Positions 1-11,190 of a stretch of DNA of 64,000 bases are shown piece by piece. The stretch's first letter is position 1. Each line of letters begins with the position of its first letter. The DNA is from Piromyces finnis (lineage: Eukaryota; Neocallimastigomycota; Neocallimastigomycetes; Neocallimastigales; Neocallimastigaceae), in NCBI GenBank assembly GCA_002104945.1, contig MCFH01000032.1, positions 1 through 64,000 on the forward strand, in the 5' to 3' direction. The position numbers and the translations under genes are program-made. The notes under the pieces are model-generated. The model worked only from the letters and a program-made list of their open reading frames with translations, did not search any database and was not told the DNA's origin.

Positions 1-634
1 TATTGTTTATAATATTCATAATATTAATTATTTCTTAATTATAATATAATTCATTGAATATAATATTAATAATTATAATCCTCTAGTTCAAAGATTATAA
101 ATTATGTTATTGAAATATATTATTATAAAATAAAGTTAATTAGTTCCGGAAAATAATTTTAATTTAATTAAACAATAATTTTTATACTTTGAGTGAATGA
201 TTTATGTTTGATATATCAGGGGTGATCATTCTCTGAATAAACAATTAATCATTGCTAACAAAATATCTTTAAATTGGAATATCTCGTGAACCAGCAGAGA
301 TATTGACCTGATTTTAAGATATGTTGTTTGTCTCGAGCGTGGCTTTCTAACGAACTTAATTATAACCAAAACATTTTTATTCAAAAATCGTCATTCGTTG
401 AGGAGATACGCGTGTTTTTTCTTATTCCATTTTAACGATAAGGGTTAAAGTTATTTATTATAAAAATTATTAAGGGTTAAGGTCATATTTTAACCTTTTC
501 TAAATTTTTAAATATTTCTTAATAAAATTTTATAATTTATTTGAAAATAAAATATTTGTTGATTTTGAATTTTCATAAGTGATTTCACAATTCCAAGTGA
601 TCTTGAAATTGTAATTTCACTAGTATTCGTGACA
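1..634. mobile_element. Solo LTR-B copy 1, cut by window edge
   Basis: The 3' part of the LTR-B family, ending TTCGTGACA at 634. It is the palindromic mirror of the complete copy at 9498-10530. No coding region of this family is seen anywhere in the window, so its class is inferred from TG...CA ends and 5-bp duplications in sister copies. Confidence 0.85.
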
Positions 635-699
635 TCATTTACCAAATATATGGATTTATTGCATTTTTCTGAATGTGGTGTACCATGAAATTTATCAAT

Positions 700-772
700 A
701 TCCAAATAGTGTAGTGGTTATCACGTTTCCTTTACACGGAAAAGGTCTCCGGTTCGAACCCGGGTTTGGGTA
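700..772 (+). tRNA. tRNA-Val (anticodon UAC)
   Basis: The 7-bp acceptor stem ATCCAAA/TTTGGGT (one U-G pair) is closed by discriminator A at 772. The anticodon stem TTTCC/GGAAA holds loop TTTACAC, giving anticodon TAC. The T arm CCGG-TTCGAAC-CCGG provides a good B box. No intron. The identical gene on the other palindrome arm is at 9360-9432. LTR-B ends 65 nt upstream. Confidence 0.93.
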
Positions 773-1017
773 ATGATGATTATTTAATGAATATATTTTG
801 ATATAATTTTCGAAATTACACAAGGATAATATTTAAAATTAACATAATATTTTACTCTTTATACTTTTATTTAATAATTTTAATTTTAACTAAAAATATT
901 TCTAAATTTATTAATATATTTACTATTTATATAAGTAACCCTACTTATTAATTTAATATAAATTATGTTTTATAATAATACTTTTATTTATTAATAAATT
1001 TATTAATACAATATATA

Positions 1018-1372
1018 ATCAAATAAAATAAAATAAAATAAAATAAAATAAAATAAATAAAATAAAATAAAATAAATAAAATAAAATAAAATAAAATAAA
1101 ATAAAATAAAAATAAAATTAAAATAAAATAAAATAAAATAAAATAAAATAAAATAAATAAAATAAAATAAAATAAAATAAAATAAAATAAAATAAAATAA
1201 AATAAAATAAAAAAATAAAATAAAATAAAATAAAATAAAATAAAATAAAATAAAATAAAATAAAATAAATAAAATAAAATAAAAAAAATAAAATAAAAAA
1301 AAAATAAAATAAAATAAAAAAAATAAAATAAAATAAAATAAAATAAAAAAATAAAATAAAATAAAATAAAAA
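1018..1372. repeat. (AAAAT)n pentanucleotide array
   Basis: About 350 nt of AAAAT units with occasional AAAT or A-run interruptions, lying between tRNA-Val and tRNA-iMet. The mirrored array on the right arm (8745-9112) has a different interruption pattern. Confidence 0.95.
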
Positions 1373-1631
1373 TGTTTAATAAATTATTTTCATACCAAAA
1401 AGTGAAAAATTTTAAGCTTTTTGTTAATTGGCTTCCTTTAAATGTAAATCATTTAAATGTAAATTTTTTTATTTAAATGGTTTTTATTAATAAAATATTT
1501 TATGTATAATTTCACAAAAATATGTTTAATTGCATAAGTCACAATATAATAATAATTCTCTTGATTTTATAAGGTATATTAATTTTTTTTTCTACCACCA
1601 AATATTATTAAAGTAAAATATTAAAAATAAA

Positions 1632-1703
1632 TAGCAGCGGTATGTTTCGATCATACGACCTGTGGGTTATGAGCCCACCACGCTTCCACTGCGCTACGCT
1701 GCT
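1632..1703 (-). tRNA. Initiator tRNA-Met (anticodon CAU)
   Basis: On the minus strand it starts AGCAGCGTAGCGCAGTGG. Acceptor AGCAGCG pairs with CGCTGCT. The anticodon stem GTGGG/CCCAC holds loop CTCATAA (anticodon CAT). The T loop reads ATCGAAAC instead of TTCGAAAC and the acceptor begins with A; both are hallmarks of eukaryotic initiator tRNA. The mirror copy is 8413-8484. LTR-B starts exactly 65 nt upstream of the tRNA 5' end. Confidence 0.95.
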
Positions 1704-1768
1704 CCTTATTGCATTTGTATGTAAGAATTAATAATTATTTATTGAATAATTATTAATTCTTATTTAAT

Positions 1769-2785
1769 TGTAAAAGTTTTACTAAACTTATAATTTAATA
1801 TTAAAATATAAATTAAATAAAAGGTTAAAAGATAACTAGGTTAGAAAAAAAATGTTTTATTAAAATAATCTTAATTGATTTATAAATGAATAATTATATT
1901 ATGTATTATAGTTAAAATAATTCCTTTTATTTTATTTAAAGAATATATATAATAATAAGATTATTTAATAGTATACTTATTAAGTATTAATAAGATAATA
2001 ATCTTTACAAAGATTTAATTCATAAAACTATTCTAAAACTATTTATACTATTTGTAATTTTACATTTAATACTAAAATAACTTTTTAGTACATGATTATA
2101 TTCATAATATATTTATAATACTAAGGCTAAACTTAAGACTTACTACTAATTATTAAAAATAACTATTGTTTATATATTTATAATATAATTATTTCTTAAT
2201 TATAATATAATTCATTGAATATAATATTAATAATTATAATCTTTTAATTCAAAGATTAAATTATGTTATTGAAATAATTATTATAAAATAAAGTTAATTA
2301 GTTCCGGAAAATAATTTTAATTTAATTAAACAATATTTTTATACTTTGAGTGAATGATTATGTTTGATATATCAGGGGTGATCATTCTCTGAATAAACAA
2401 TTAATCATTGCTAACAAAATATCTTTAAATTGGAATATCTCGTGAACCAGCAGAGATATTGACCTGATTTAAGATATGTTGTTTGTCTCGAGCGTGGCTT
2501 TCTAACGAACTTAATTATAACCAAAACATTTTTATTCAAAATCGTCATTCGTTGAGGAGATACGCGTGTTTTTTCTTATTCCATTTTAACGATAAGGGTT
2601 AAAGTTATTTATTATAAAAATTATTAAGGGTTAAGGTCATATTTAACCTTTTCTAAATTTTTAAATATTTCTTAATAAAATTTATAATTTATTTGAAAAT
2701 AAAATATTGTTGATTTTGAATTTTCATAAGTGATTTCACAATTCCAAGTGATCTTGAAATTGTAATTTCACTAGTATTCGTGACA
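1769..2785. mobile_element. Solo LTR-B copy 2 with TSD TTAAT
   Basis: Starts TGTAAAAGTTTTAC and ends TTCGTGACA, flanked by TTAAT at 1764-1768 and 2786-2790. It is 1017 bp against 1031-1103 bp in sister copies, mostly through one-base losses in A/T runs. No internal coding region: a solo LTR left by LTR-LTR recombination. Confidence 0.92.
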
Positions 2786-2790
2786 TTAAT

Positions 2791-4117
2791 TATTTTTTAA
2801 TTATTAATTAATTAATTATTTAAATTATTAGCATACATTCATTTAAATTACTATAAACAGTTATTATATTAATATAATTATTCATTTACTAAATGTAAAA
2901 TTTATTTAATTATTAATTAATTAATTATTATTATTTAGTAATTTATCTAAAATAATAGTAAACATTCATTTATTCTATTATTTAATAATTTTTGTATTAC
3001 ATTTATAAGAAACATTATGTATTTTATTTTTACGTTTGTATTTTATATTTAGTATCGTATCTTGAAATAACTTATAGAAACAACTAGAAGATATAAATAA
3101 ATATAGGACAATCGGATATTAAGGTTTTTTCCGAATTTATTCGGTTTTACTTAATATTACGATGATTGATATATTAGTTATCAATCGAATATCTTTTAGG
3201 TTTTCTTTCGAGTCTTTCCTAAAAAGATTATTTGTTAAGATTAGAAATTTTTTATTAAACTTTAAATTATTAAAAAATTATAAATAAAAGAACTCTGGGA
3301 TACCACTTAAAAATCCAGAGTTATTATTATAAGAACTATTATAATAAATAACCTTTTTAAAACAATATTAATAAATATTTTAAATTAATTAACATTAAAA
3401 GTTTTGTGTTGTTTATTATACTTCCTTATAATAACTCTTATTAAGATAAGTATAAAATTTTATTTTAACTTCTCAGTTTAATAATACTAATTATTATTAA
3501 ATTGAAGATAATAATTATTATTATATAATACATATAATAATAATTATTACATTTTGTCACAATATATCAATACGTTACATTACGTTAAGAAAATTTTTTG
3601 TTATAATTAACTTTAATTAATATTAAATAATAAAATAATTTTTGTAGAAGAATCTTAATTATTAATAATTAGTTATTAGTAATAAATAGAAAAATTTAGA
3701 AGAATAAATAGTTTAGTTTAGTAAAAGAATTATAACACCTTCTCGAAGTAATATTAATTTTATAATCTTTATTATTAATTATTTTTATGTAATTAGTAAT
3801 TATTAGTAATTATTATTAATAAAAAATTAAAATAATTGTAAAGCCTCAATTGAAGCTTTAGTATAAATAGTTAAAGAAAAATAATTAGTTAAGCTTCAAT
3901 TGAGAATTATTTTCAAATTCTATAAAAACCTTTTTATTATTCTGACTTATAAAAAGTCCACTTTTCAATGTTAATAAAAGATCAAATATAATTTTAACTT
4001 AAATTATTAATAAAAGAGTCTTGTAAAATTTTTAAATAAATTTCTATTATTGTCTTTTCTAAATTTTTATCAAACCTTATTTAATAATAAAATAATTCAA
4101 CCTATTCGCCAAACCCC
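2791..4117. other. AT-rich non-coding arm segment with inverted repeats
   Basis: No gene is recognised. It holds two clear hairpins: AACTCTGG...CCAGAGTT around 3290-3321, and a perfect 14-bp inverted repeat CTCAATTGAAGCTT / AAGCTTCAATTGAG at 3845-3858 and 3891-3904. It is mirrored at 5966-7316. It may be non-coding remains of an element attached to the adjacent LTR-C, but no protein homology is visible. Confidence 0.55.
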
Positions 4118-4740
4118 TGATACAATAACAATATATTAAAAAAATTTGGACACATGGAAAAAATTAAAAATTTTTTTTAAAATTTGAAAATTTGAAAATT
4201 TGAAAAAATTTATTTTTTAAATTTTTATTAAAAAATTTCAAAGTATAAAATTTCTAATATTTGAAATTATTAAATTTTTAAAATTATTAAAATTTTATTA
4301 TTAAAAATTTTATTTTAAATTTATTAACTATTTACAATAATTATATTAATTATTAATTTATAAAAATTAAATATTTTATAATTAGATAATAATTAATTAA
4401 AATTAAAAAATGTAATAATTAAAATTGTTCATGTATAAAAGAACAAAAAATTGACAAAAATTACGAAGCTTTAGCGTTAGTAATTTTTTAACCTAAAGTT
4501 AATAAAATTTATAAACTCCTATAAAACCTAAAACTTTAAAAATTTTAATATTTTTAATAACTTAATATATGCTGATATTAAGTTATTGCTAAATAAAAAT
4601 ATTATTTAAATTTCTTTATATAAATATTATTAGCTTTACGCCTTCGATAGGAAAAGCGTATTATATTTATTAATTAATATAACTAGTGTGCTTACCACAC
4701 TTTTCTTTAATAAAAAATCGCTTTTTGACAATTTTGTAAG
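4118..4740. mobile_element. LTR-C copy (left arm)
   Basis: Starts TGATACAATAACA and ends CTTTTTGACA. The family is defined by the copy at 28367-30690, which has a target duplication. A 4-nt spacer separates it from the LTR-A start at 4745. No matching target duplication flanks it. Confidence 0.75.
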
Positions 4741-4744
4741 AAAA

Positions 4745-5022
4745 TTTGTGGCCATAAGTTTGCCCACAAATATTTCAATTGAAACCATATATTCTGGTCA
4801 CCATTTATTGGCCAAATATATGTATAACCATATATTAATGGTTATTAATTAAATAGGAAGTTTATTTGCTTTACCCAATCAAGTGGTAAAGAAAATAAAC
4901 TAATATAGTTAAATAGTATAGTTAAAACTAACGTTAAATACTTTAGCGTTAGTATTAAAGTAATTTAGTAACTATAATAATAATTAATGTATTATAATTA
5001 TAATTAATAAATAAAAGATATA
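4745..5022. mobile_element. Partial LTR-A (left arm)
   Basis: Begins TGTAAGAAAATTTGTGGCC, the terminal sequence of the element A LTRs read on the opposite strand, and runs into the palindrome spacer. Confidence 0.75.
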
Positions 5023-5091
5023 ATTAAAATTAATTATTAAGTAATTATTTATATAATATTTATATATATTATTAATTTATTAATACTATAA
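4987..5091. repeat. Palindrome spacer
   Basis: About 105 nt of pure A/T-rich DNA between the two arms. Its first ~35 nt continue the LTR-A sequence of the left arm (compare 21510-21545 in reverse), so the two arms are not broken at the same LTR position. No gene or motif is recognised. Confidence 0.75.
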
Positions 5092-5345
5092 TTAATTATT
5101 ATTATAGTTACTAAATTACTTTAATACTAACGCTAAAGTATTTAACGTTAGTTTTAACTATACTATTTAACTATATTAGTTTATTTTCTTTACCACTTGA
5201 TTGGGTAAAGCAAATAAACTTCCTATTTAATTAATAACCATTAATATATGGTTATACATATATTTGGCCAATAAATGGTGACCAGAATATATGGTTTCAA
5301 TTGAAATATTTGTGGGCAAACTTATGGCCACAAATATTTCTTACA
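5091..5345. mobile_element. Partial LTR-A (right arm)
   Basis: Matches 31300-31554 and 21550-22912 and ends ATTTCTTACA. Four bases (AAAT) separate this end from the LTR-C start at 5350, an LTR-LTR junction with no internal region between. Confidence 0.75.
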
Positions 5346-5349
5346 AAAT

Positions 5350-5965
5350 TGTCAAAAAGCGATTTTTTATTAAAGAAAAGTGTGGTAAGCACACTAGTTA
5401 TATTAATTAATAAATATAATACGCTTTCCTATCGAAGGCGTAAAGCTAATAATATTTATATAAAGAAATTTAAATAATATTTTTATTTTAGCAATAACTT
5501 AATATCAGCATATATTAAGTTATTAAAAATATTAAAATTTTTAAAGTTTTAGGTTTTATAGGAGTTTATAAATTTTATTAACTTTAGGTTAAAAAATTAC
5601 TAACGCTAAAGCTTCGTAATTTTTGTCAATTTTTGTTCTTTTTATACATGAACAATTTTAATTATTACATTTTTTAATTTTAATTAATTATTATCTAATT
5701 ATAAAATATTTAATTTTTATAAATTAATAATTAATATAATTATTGTAAATAGTTAATAAATTTAAAATAAAATTTTTAATAATAAAATTTTAATAATTTT
5801 AAAAATTTAATAATTTCAAATATTAGAAATTTTATACTTTGAAATTTTTTAATAAAAATTTAAAAAATAAATTTTTTCAAATTTTCAAATTTTCAAATTT
5901 TAAAAAAATTTTTAATTTTTTCCATGTGTCCAAATTTTTTAAATTTTATATATGTTATTGTATCA
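5350..5965. mobile_element. LTR-C copy (right arm)
   Basis: Starts TGTCAAAAAGCG and ends GTTATTGTATCA, about 616 bp. This copy lacks the Rep insertion seen at 28883-30581, so it gives the empty site for that insertion. Confidence 0.78.
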
Positions 5966-7311
5966 GGGGTTTGGCGAATAGGTTGAATTATTTTATTATT
6001 AAATAAGGTTTGATAAAAATTTAGAAAAGACAATAATAGAAATTTATTTAAAAATTTTACAAGACTCTTTTATTAATAATTTAAGTTTAAAATTATATTT
6101 GATCTTTTATTAACATTGAAAAGTGGACTTTTTATAAGTCAGAATAATAAAAAGGTTTTTATAGAATTTGAAAATAATTCTCAATTGAAGCTTAACTAAT
6201 TATTTTTTCTTTAACTATTTATACTAAAGCTTCAATTGAGGCTTTACAATTATTTTAATTTTTTATTAATAATAATTACTAATAATTACTAATTACATAA
6301 AAATAATTAATAATAAAGATTATAAAATTAATATTACTTCGAGAAGGTGTTATAATTCTTTTACTAAACTAAACTATTTATTCTTCTAAATTTTTCTATT
6401 TATTACTAATAACTAATTTATTAATAATTAAGATTCTTCTACAAAAATTATTTTATTATTTAATATTAATTAAAGTTAATTATAACAAAAAAATTTTCTT
6501 AACGTAATGTAACGTATTGATATATTGTGACAAAATGTAATAATTATTATTATATGTATTATATAATAATAATTATTATCTTCAATTTAATAATAATTAG
6601 TATTATTAAACTGAGAAGTTAAAATAAAATTTTATACTTATCTTAATAAGAGTTTATTATAAGGAAGTATAATAAACAACACAAAACTTTTAATGTTAAT
6701 TAATTTAAAATATTTTATTAATATTGTTTTAATAAAGGTTATTTATTATAATAGTTCTTATAATAATAACTCTGGATTTTTAAGTGGTATCCCAGAGTTC
6801 TTTTATTTATAATTTTTTAATAATTTAAAGTTTAATAAAAAATTTCTAATCTTAACAAATAATCTTTTTAGGAAAAGACTCGAAGAAAAACCTAAAAAGA
6901 TATTCGATTGATAACTAATATATCAATCATCGTAATATTAAGTAAAACCGAATAAAATTCGGAAAAACCTTAATATCCGATTGTCCTAATATTTATTTAT
7001 ATCTTCTAGTTGTTTCTATAAGTTATTTCAAGATACGATACATAAATATAAAATACAAACGTAAAATAAAATACATAATGTTTCTTATAAAATGTAATAC
7101 AAAAATTATTAAATAATAGAATAAATGAATGTTTACTATTATTTTAGATAAATTACTAAATTAAATAAATAATTAATTAATATAATAATTAAATAAATTT
7201 TACATTTAGTAAATGAATAATTAATATTAATATAAATAACTGTTTATAGTAATTTAAATGAATGTATGCTAATAATTTAAATAATTAATTAATTTAATAA
7301 TTAAAAAAATA
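5966..7311. other. AT-rich non-coding arm segment (mirror of 2791-4117)
   Basis: Mirrors the left arm, including the 14-bp inverted repeat at 6180-6193 / 6227-6240. No coding potential or RNA gene is recognised. Confidence 0.6.
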
Positions 7312-7316
7312 ATTAA

Positions 7317-8347
7317 TGTCACGAATACTAGTGAAATTACAATTTCAAGATCACTTGGAATTGTGAAATCACTTATGAAAATTCAAAATCAACAAATATT
7401 TTATTTTCAAATAAATTATAAAATTTTATTAAGAAATATTTAAAAATTTAGAAAAGGTTAAAATATGACCTTAACCCTTAATAATTTTTATAATAAATAA
7501 CTTTAACCCTTATCGTTAAAATGGAATAAGAAAAAACACGCGTATCTCCTCAACGAATGACGATTTTTGAATAAAAATGTTTTGGTTATAATTAAGTTCG
7601 TTAGAAAGCCACGCTCGAGACAAACAACATATCTTAAAATCAGGTCAATATCTCTGCTGGTTCACGAGATATTCCAATTTAAAGATATTTTGTTAGCAAT
7701 GATTAATTGTTTATTCAGAGAATGATCACCCCTGATATATCAAACATAAATCATTCACTCAAAGTATAAAAAAATATTGTTTAATTAAATTAAAATTATT
7801 TTCCGGAACTAATTAACTTTATTTTATAATAATTATTTCAATAACATAATTTATAATCTTTGAATTAAAAGATTATAATTATTAATATTATATTCAATGA
7901 ATTATATTATAATTAAGAAATAATTAATATTATAAATATATAAACAATAGTTATTTTTAATAATTAGTAGTAAGTCTTAAGTTTAGCCTTAGTATTATAA
8001 AATATATTATGAATATAATCATGTACTAAAAAGTTATTTTAGTATTAAATGTAAAATTACAAATAGTATAAATAGTTTAGAATAGTTTTATGAATTAAAT
8101 CTTTGTAAAGATTATTATCTTATTAATACTTAATAAGTATTACTATTAAATAATCTTATTATTATATATATTCTTTAAATAAAATAAAAAGGAATTATTT
8201 TAACTATAATACATAATATAATTATTCATTTATAAATCAATTAAGATTATTTTAATAAAACATTTTTTTTCTAACCTAGTTATCTTTTAACCTTTTATTT
8301 AATTTAATATTTTAATATTAAATTATAAGTTTAGTAAAACTTTTACA
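7317..8347. mobile_element. Solo LTR-B copy 3 (inverted) with TSD ATTAA
   Basis: Starts TGTCACGAATAC and ends ACTTTTACA, flanked by ATTAA at 7312-7316 and 8348-8352. It is the mirror of copy 2 and lies 65 nt upstream of the tRNA-iMet at 8413. Confidence 0.92.
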
Positions 8348-8412
8348 ATTAAATAAGAATTAATAATTATTCAATAAATAATTATTAATTCTTACATACA
8401 AATGCAATAAGG

Positions 8413-8484
8413 AGCAGCGTAGCGCAGTGGAAGCGTGGTGGGCTCATAACCCACAGGTCGTATGATCGAAACATACCGCTGCTA
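8413..8484 (+). tRNA. Initiator tRNA-Met (anticodon CAU), mirror copy
   Basis: Identical in sequence to the gene at 1632-1703: same A1 start, CTCATAA anticodon loop and ATCGAAAC T loop. Confidence 0.95.
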
Positions 8485-8744
8485 TTTATTTTTAATATTT
8501 TACTTTAATAATATTTGGTGGTAGAAAAAAAAATTAATATACCTTATAAAATCAAGAGAATTATTATTATATTGTGACTTATGCAATTTAAACATATTTT
8601 TGTGAAATTATACATAAAATATTTTATTAATAAAAACCATTTAAATAAAAAAATTTACATTTAAATGATTTACATTTAAAGGAAGCCAATTAACAAAAAG
8701 CTTAAAATTTTTCACTTTTTGGTATGAAATAAATTTATTAAACA

Positions 8745-9112
8745 TTTTTATTTTATTTTATTTTATTTTATTTTATTTTATTTTATTTTATTTTATTTTA
8801 TTTTATTTTATTTTATTTTATTTTATTTTATTTATTTTATTTTATTTTATTTTATTTTATTTTATTTTATTTTATTTTATTTATTTTATTTTATTTTATT
8901 TTATTTTATTTTATTTTATTTTATTTTATTTTATTTTATTTTATTTTATTTTATTTTATTTTATTTTATTTTATTTTATTTTATTTTATTTTATTTTATT
9001 TTATTTTATTTTATTTTTATTTTATTTTATTTTATTTTATTTTATTTTATTTTATTTTTATTTTATTTTATTTTTATTTTATTTTATTTTATTTTATTTT
9101 ATTTTTATTTGA
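8745..9112. repeat. (TTTTA)n pentanucleotide array
   Basis: Mirror of the (AAAAT)n array at 1018-1372, slightly longer and with fewer interruptions. Confidence 0.95.
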
Positions 9113-9359
9113 TTATATATTGTATTAATAAATTTATTAATAAATAAAAGTATTATTATAAAACATAATTTATATTAAATTAATAAGTAGGGTTACTTAT
9201 ATAAATAGTAAATATATTAATAAATTTAGAAATATTTTTAGTTAAAATTAAAATTATTAAATAAAAGTATAAAGAGTAAAATATTATGTTAATTTTAAAT
9301 ATTATCCTTGTGTAATTTCGAAAATTATATCAAAATATATTCATTAAAATAATCATCAT

Positions 9360-9432
9360 TACCCAAACCCGGGTTCGAACCGGAGACCTTTTCCGTGTAA
9401 AGGAAACGTGATAACCACTACACTATTTGGAT
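9360..9432 (-). tRNA. tRNA-Val (anticodon UAC), mirror copy
   Basis: Exact inverted copy of 700-772. Its 5' end is at 9432 and LTR-B starts at 9498, again a 65-nt gap. Confidence 0.93.
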
Positions 9433-9497
9433 ATTGATAAATTTCATGGTACACCACATTCAGAAAAATGCAATAAATCCATATATTTGGTAAATGA

Positions 9498-10530
9498 TGT
9501 CACGAATACTAGTGAAATTACAATTTCAAGATCACTTGGAATTGTGAAATCACTTATGAAAATTCAAAATCAACAAATATTTTATTTTCAAATAAATTAT
9601 AAAATTTTATTAAGAAATATTTAAAAATTTAGAAAAGGTTAAAATATGACCTTAACCCTTAATAATTTTTATAATAAATAACTTTAACCCTTATCGTTAA
9701 AATGGAATAAGAAAAAACACGCGTATCTCCTCAACGAATGACGATTTTTGAATAAAAATGTTTTGGTTATAATTAAGTTCGTTAGAAAGCCACGCTCGAG
9801 ACAAACAACATATCTTAAAATCAGGTCAATATCTCTGCTGGTTCACGAGATATTCCAATTTAAAGATATTTTGTTAGCAATGATTAATTGTTTATTCAGA
9901 GAATGATCACCCCTGATATATCAAACATAAATCATTCACTCAAAGTATAAAAAATTATTGTTTAATTAAATTAAAATTATTTTCCGGAACTAATTAACTT
10001 TATTTTATAATAATTATTTCAATAACATAATTTATAATCTTTGAACTAGAGGATTATAATTATTAATATTATATTCAATGAATTATATTATAATTAAGAA
10101 ATAATTAATATTATGAATATTATAAACAATAGTTATTTTTTAATAATTAGGAATAAGTCTTAAGTTTAGTTTAAGTATTATAAAATATATTATGAATATA
10201 ATCATGTATTGAAAAGTTATTTTATTATTAAATGTAAAATTACAAATAGTATAAATAGTTTAGAATAGTTTTATGAATTAAATCTTTGTAAAGATTATTA
10301 TCTTATTAATACTTAATAAGTATTACTATTAAATAATCTTATTATTATATATATTCTTTAAATAAAATAAAAAGGAATTATTTTAACTATAATACATAAT
10401 ATAATTATTCATTTATAAATCAATTAAGATTATTTTAATAAAACATTTTTTTTCTAACCTAGTTATCTTTTAACCTTTTATTTAATTTAATATTTTAATA
10501 TTAAATTATAAGTTTAGTAAAACTTTTACA
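9498..10530. mobile_element. Solo LTR-B copy 4 (inverted) with TSD AATGA
   Basis: Starts TGTCACGAATAC and ends ACTTTTACA, flanked by AATGA at 9493-9497 and 10531-10535. This complete copy shows that the truncated copy at 1-634 is cut only by the window edge. Confidence 0.93.
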
Positions 10531-10535
10531 AATGA

Positions 10536-11190
10536 AATAACCCTTATAATATATATGGATTTAAATATTTTTATTTGAGAAATTTATATAACGATAGTAA
10601 TAATAAGAATAGTAAATTAAATTAAATTAAATTAAAAACTTATAAATAATTTATTAAAGTATAATAAACTTTTTATAATTTAATATAAGGATGATAAAAA
10701 TATAATTATATAAGGAAGAGAAAGACGCGTATATATATATAAAAAGGGAAGAGTTTTTAGTTTTAGTTAGTTTTTAGTTAGTTTATATTAATTATATTAT
10801 AAATAAAATAAAGATAAGGTGATAATAATAGAAGAATAAATAATATTATTGTTAGATTTAGTGAAGGAATTAATAATAATATTAGTTTATTTTCTAAGAT
10901 TATACCTATTTTTAAAAACAAATAATAATATAAAATAATAATAAATAATACTTATAAATAATAAAGCTTGTAATAAAAATAATAAAACTTGTAATAAAAA
11001 TAATAAAATAATAAATAAAATAATAAAATAATATATAATAAAAAATATTCATCTAGAATATAAATTTGTTATTTATAACTGTTGTAGTGTCCCAAACAAT
11101 AAAGAAAAAGGTACTTATAATAAAATTCTGTACCATTCATGTGTAAGAAATAATTGTAAAATATTGCATTAGTTAAATAATGTATTTAAT
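10536..11190. other. AT-rich intergenic DNA
   Basis: Contains AAATT and TAATAA runs, a purine stretch near 10710 and no open frame of note. No gene or RNA is recognised. Confidence 0.6.

Larger units (their letters stand above)
1..4986 (+). repeat. Left arm of giant palindrome
   Basis: Reads as the reverse complement of 5092-10131. Position 1 pairs with about 10131 and position 4986 with about 5092. Mirrored landmarks are tRNA-Val (700-772 / 9360-9432), tRNA-iMet (1632-1703 / 8413-8484), solo LTR-B (1769-2785 / 7317-8347) and LTR-C (4118-4740 / 5350-5965). Differences are mostly single-base length changes in A/T runs plus different pentamer array lengths. The arm is open at the left edge: the right-arm LTR-B is complete to 10530 while the left copy is cut at base 1, so the true arm end is not visible. 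Confidence 0.93.
5092..10131 (-). repeat. Right arm of giant palindrome
   Basis: Inverted copy of 1-4986 with the same order of LTR-A end, LTR-C, AT-rich flank, solo LTR-B, tRNA-iMet, (TTTTA)n, tRNA-Val and LTR-B. Because the window shows the complete LTR-B here (to 10530 with its target duplication), this arm is the better reference copy. Confidence 0.93.

Noticed and set aside
508-705. 65-codon open frame in LTR-B and tRNA flank (also 9427-9624)
   Set aside because: It lies across the LTR end, the target duplication and the tRNA-Val flank, and occurs twice only because of the palindrome. No domain.
1018-1372. CRISPR-like or telomeric array
   Set aside because: Simple AAAAT units without spacers, not a telomere-type repeat, and the genome is eukaryotic.
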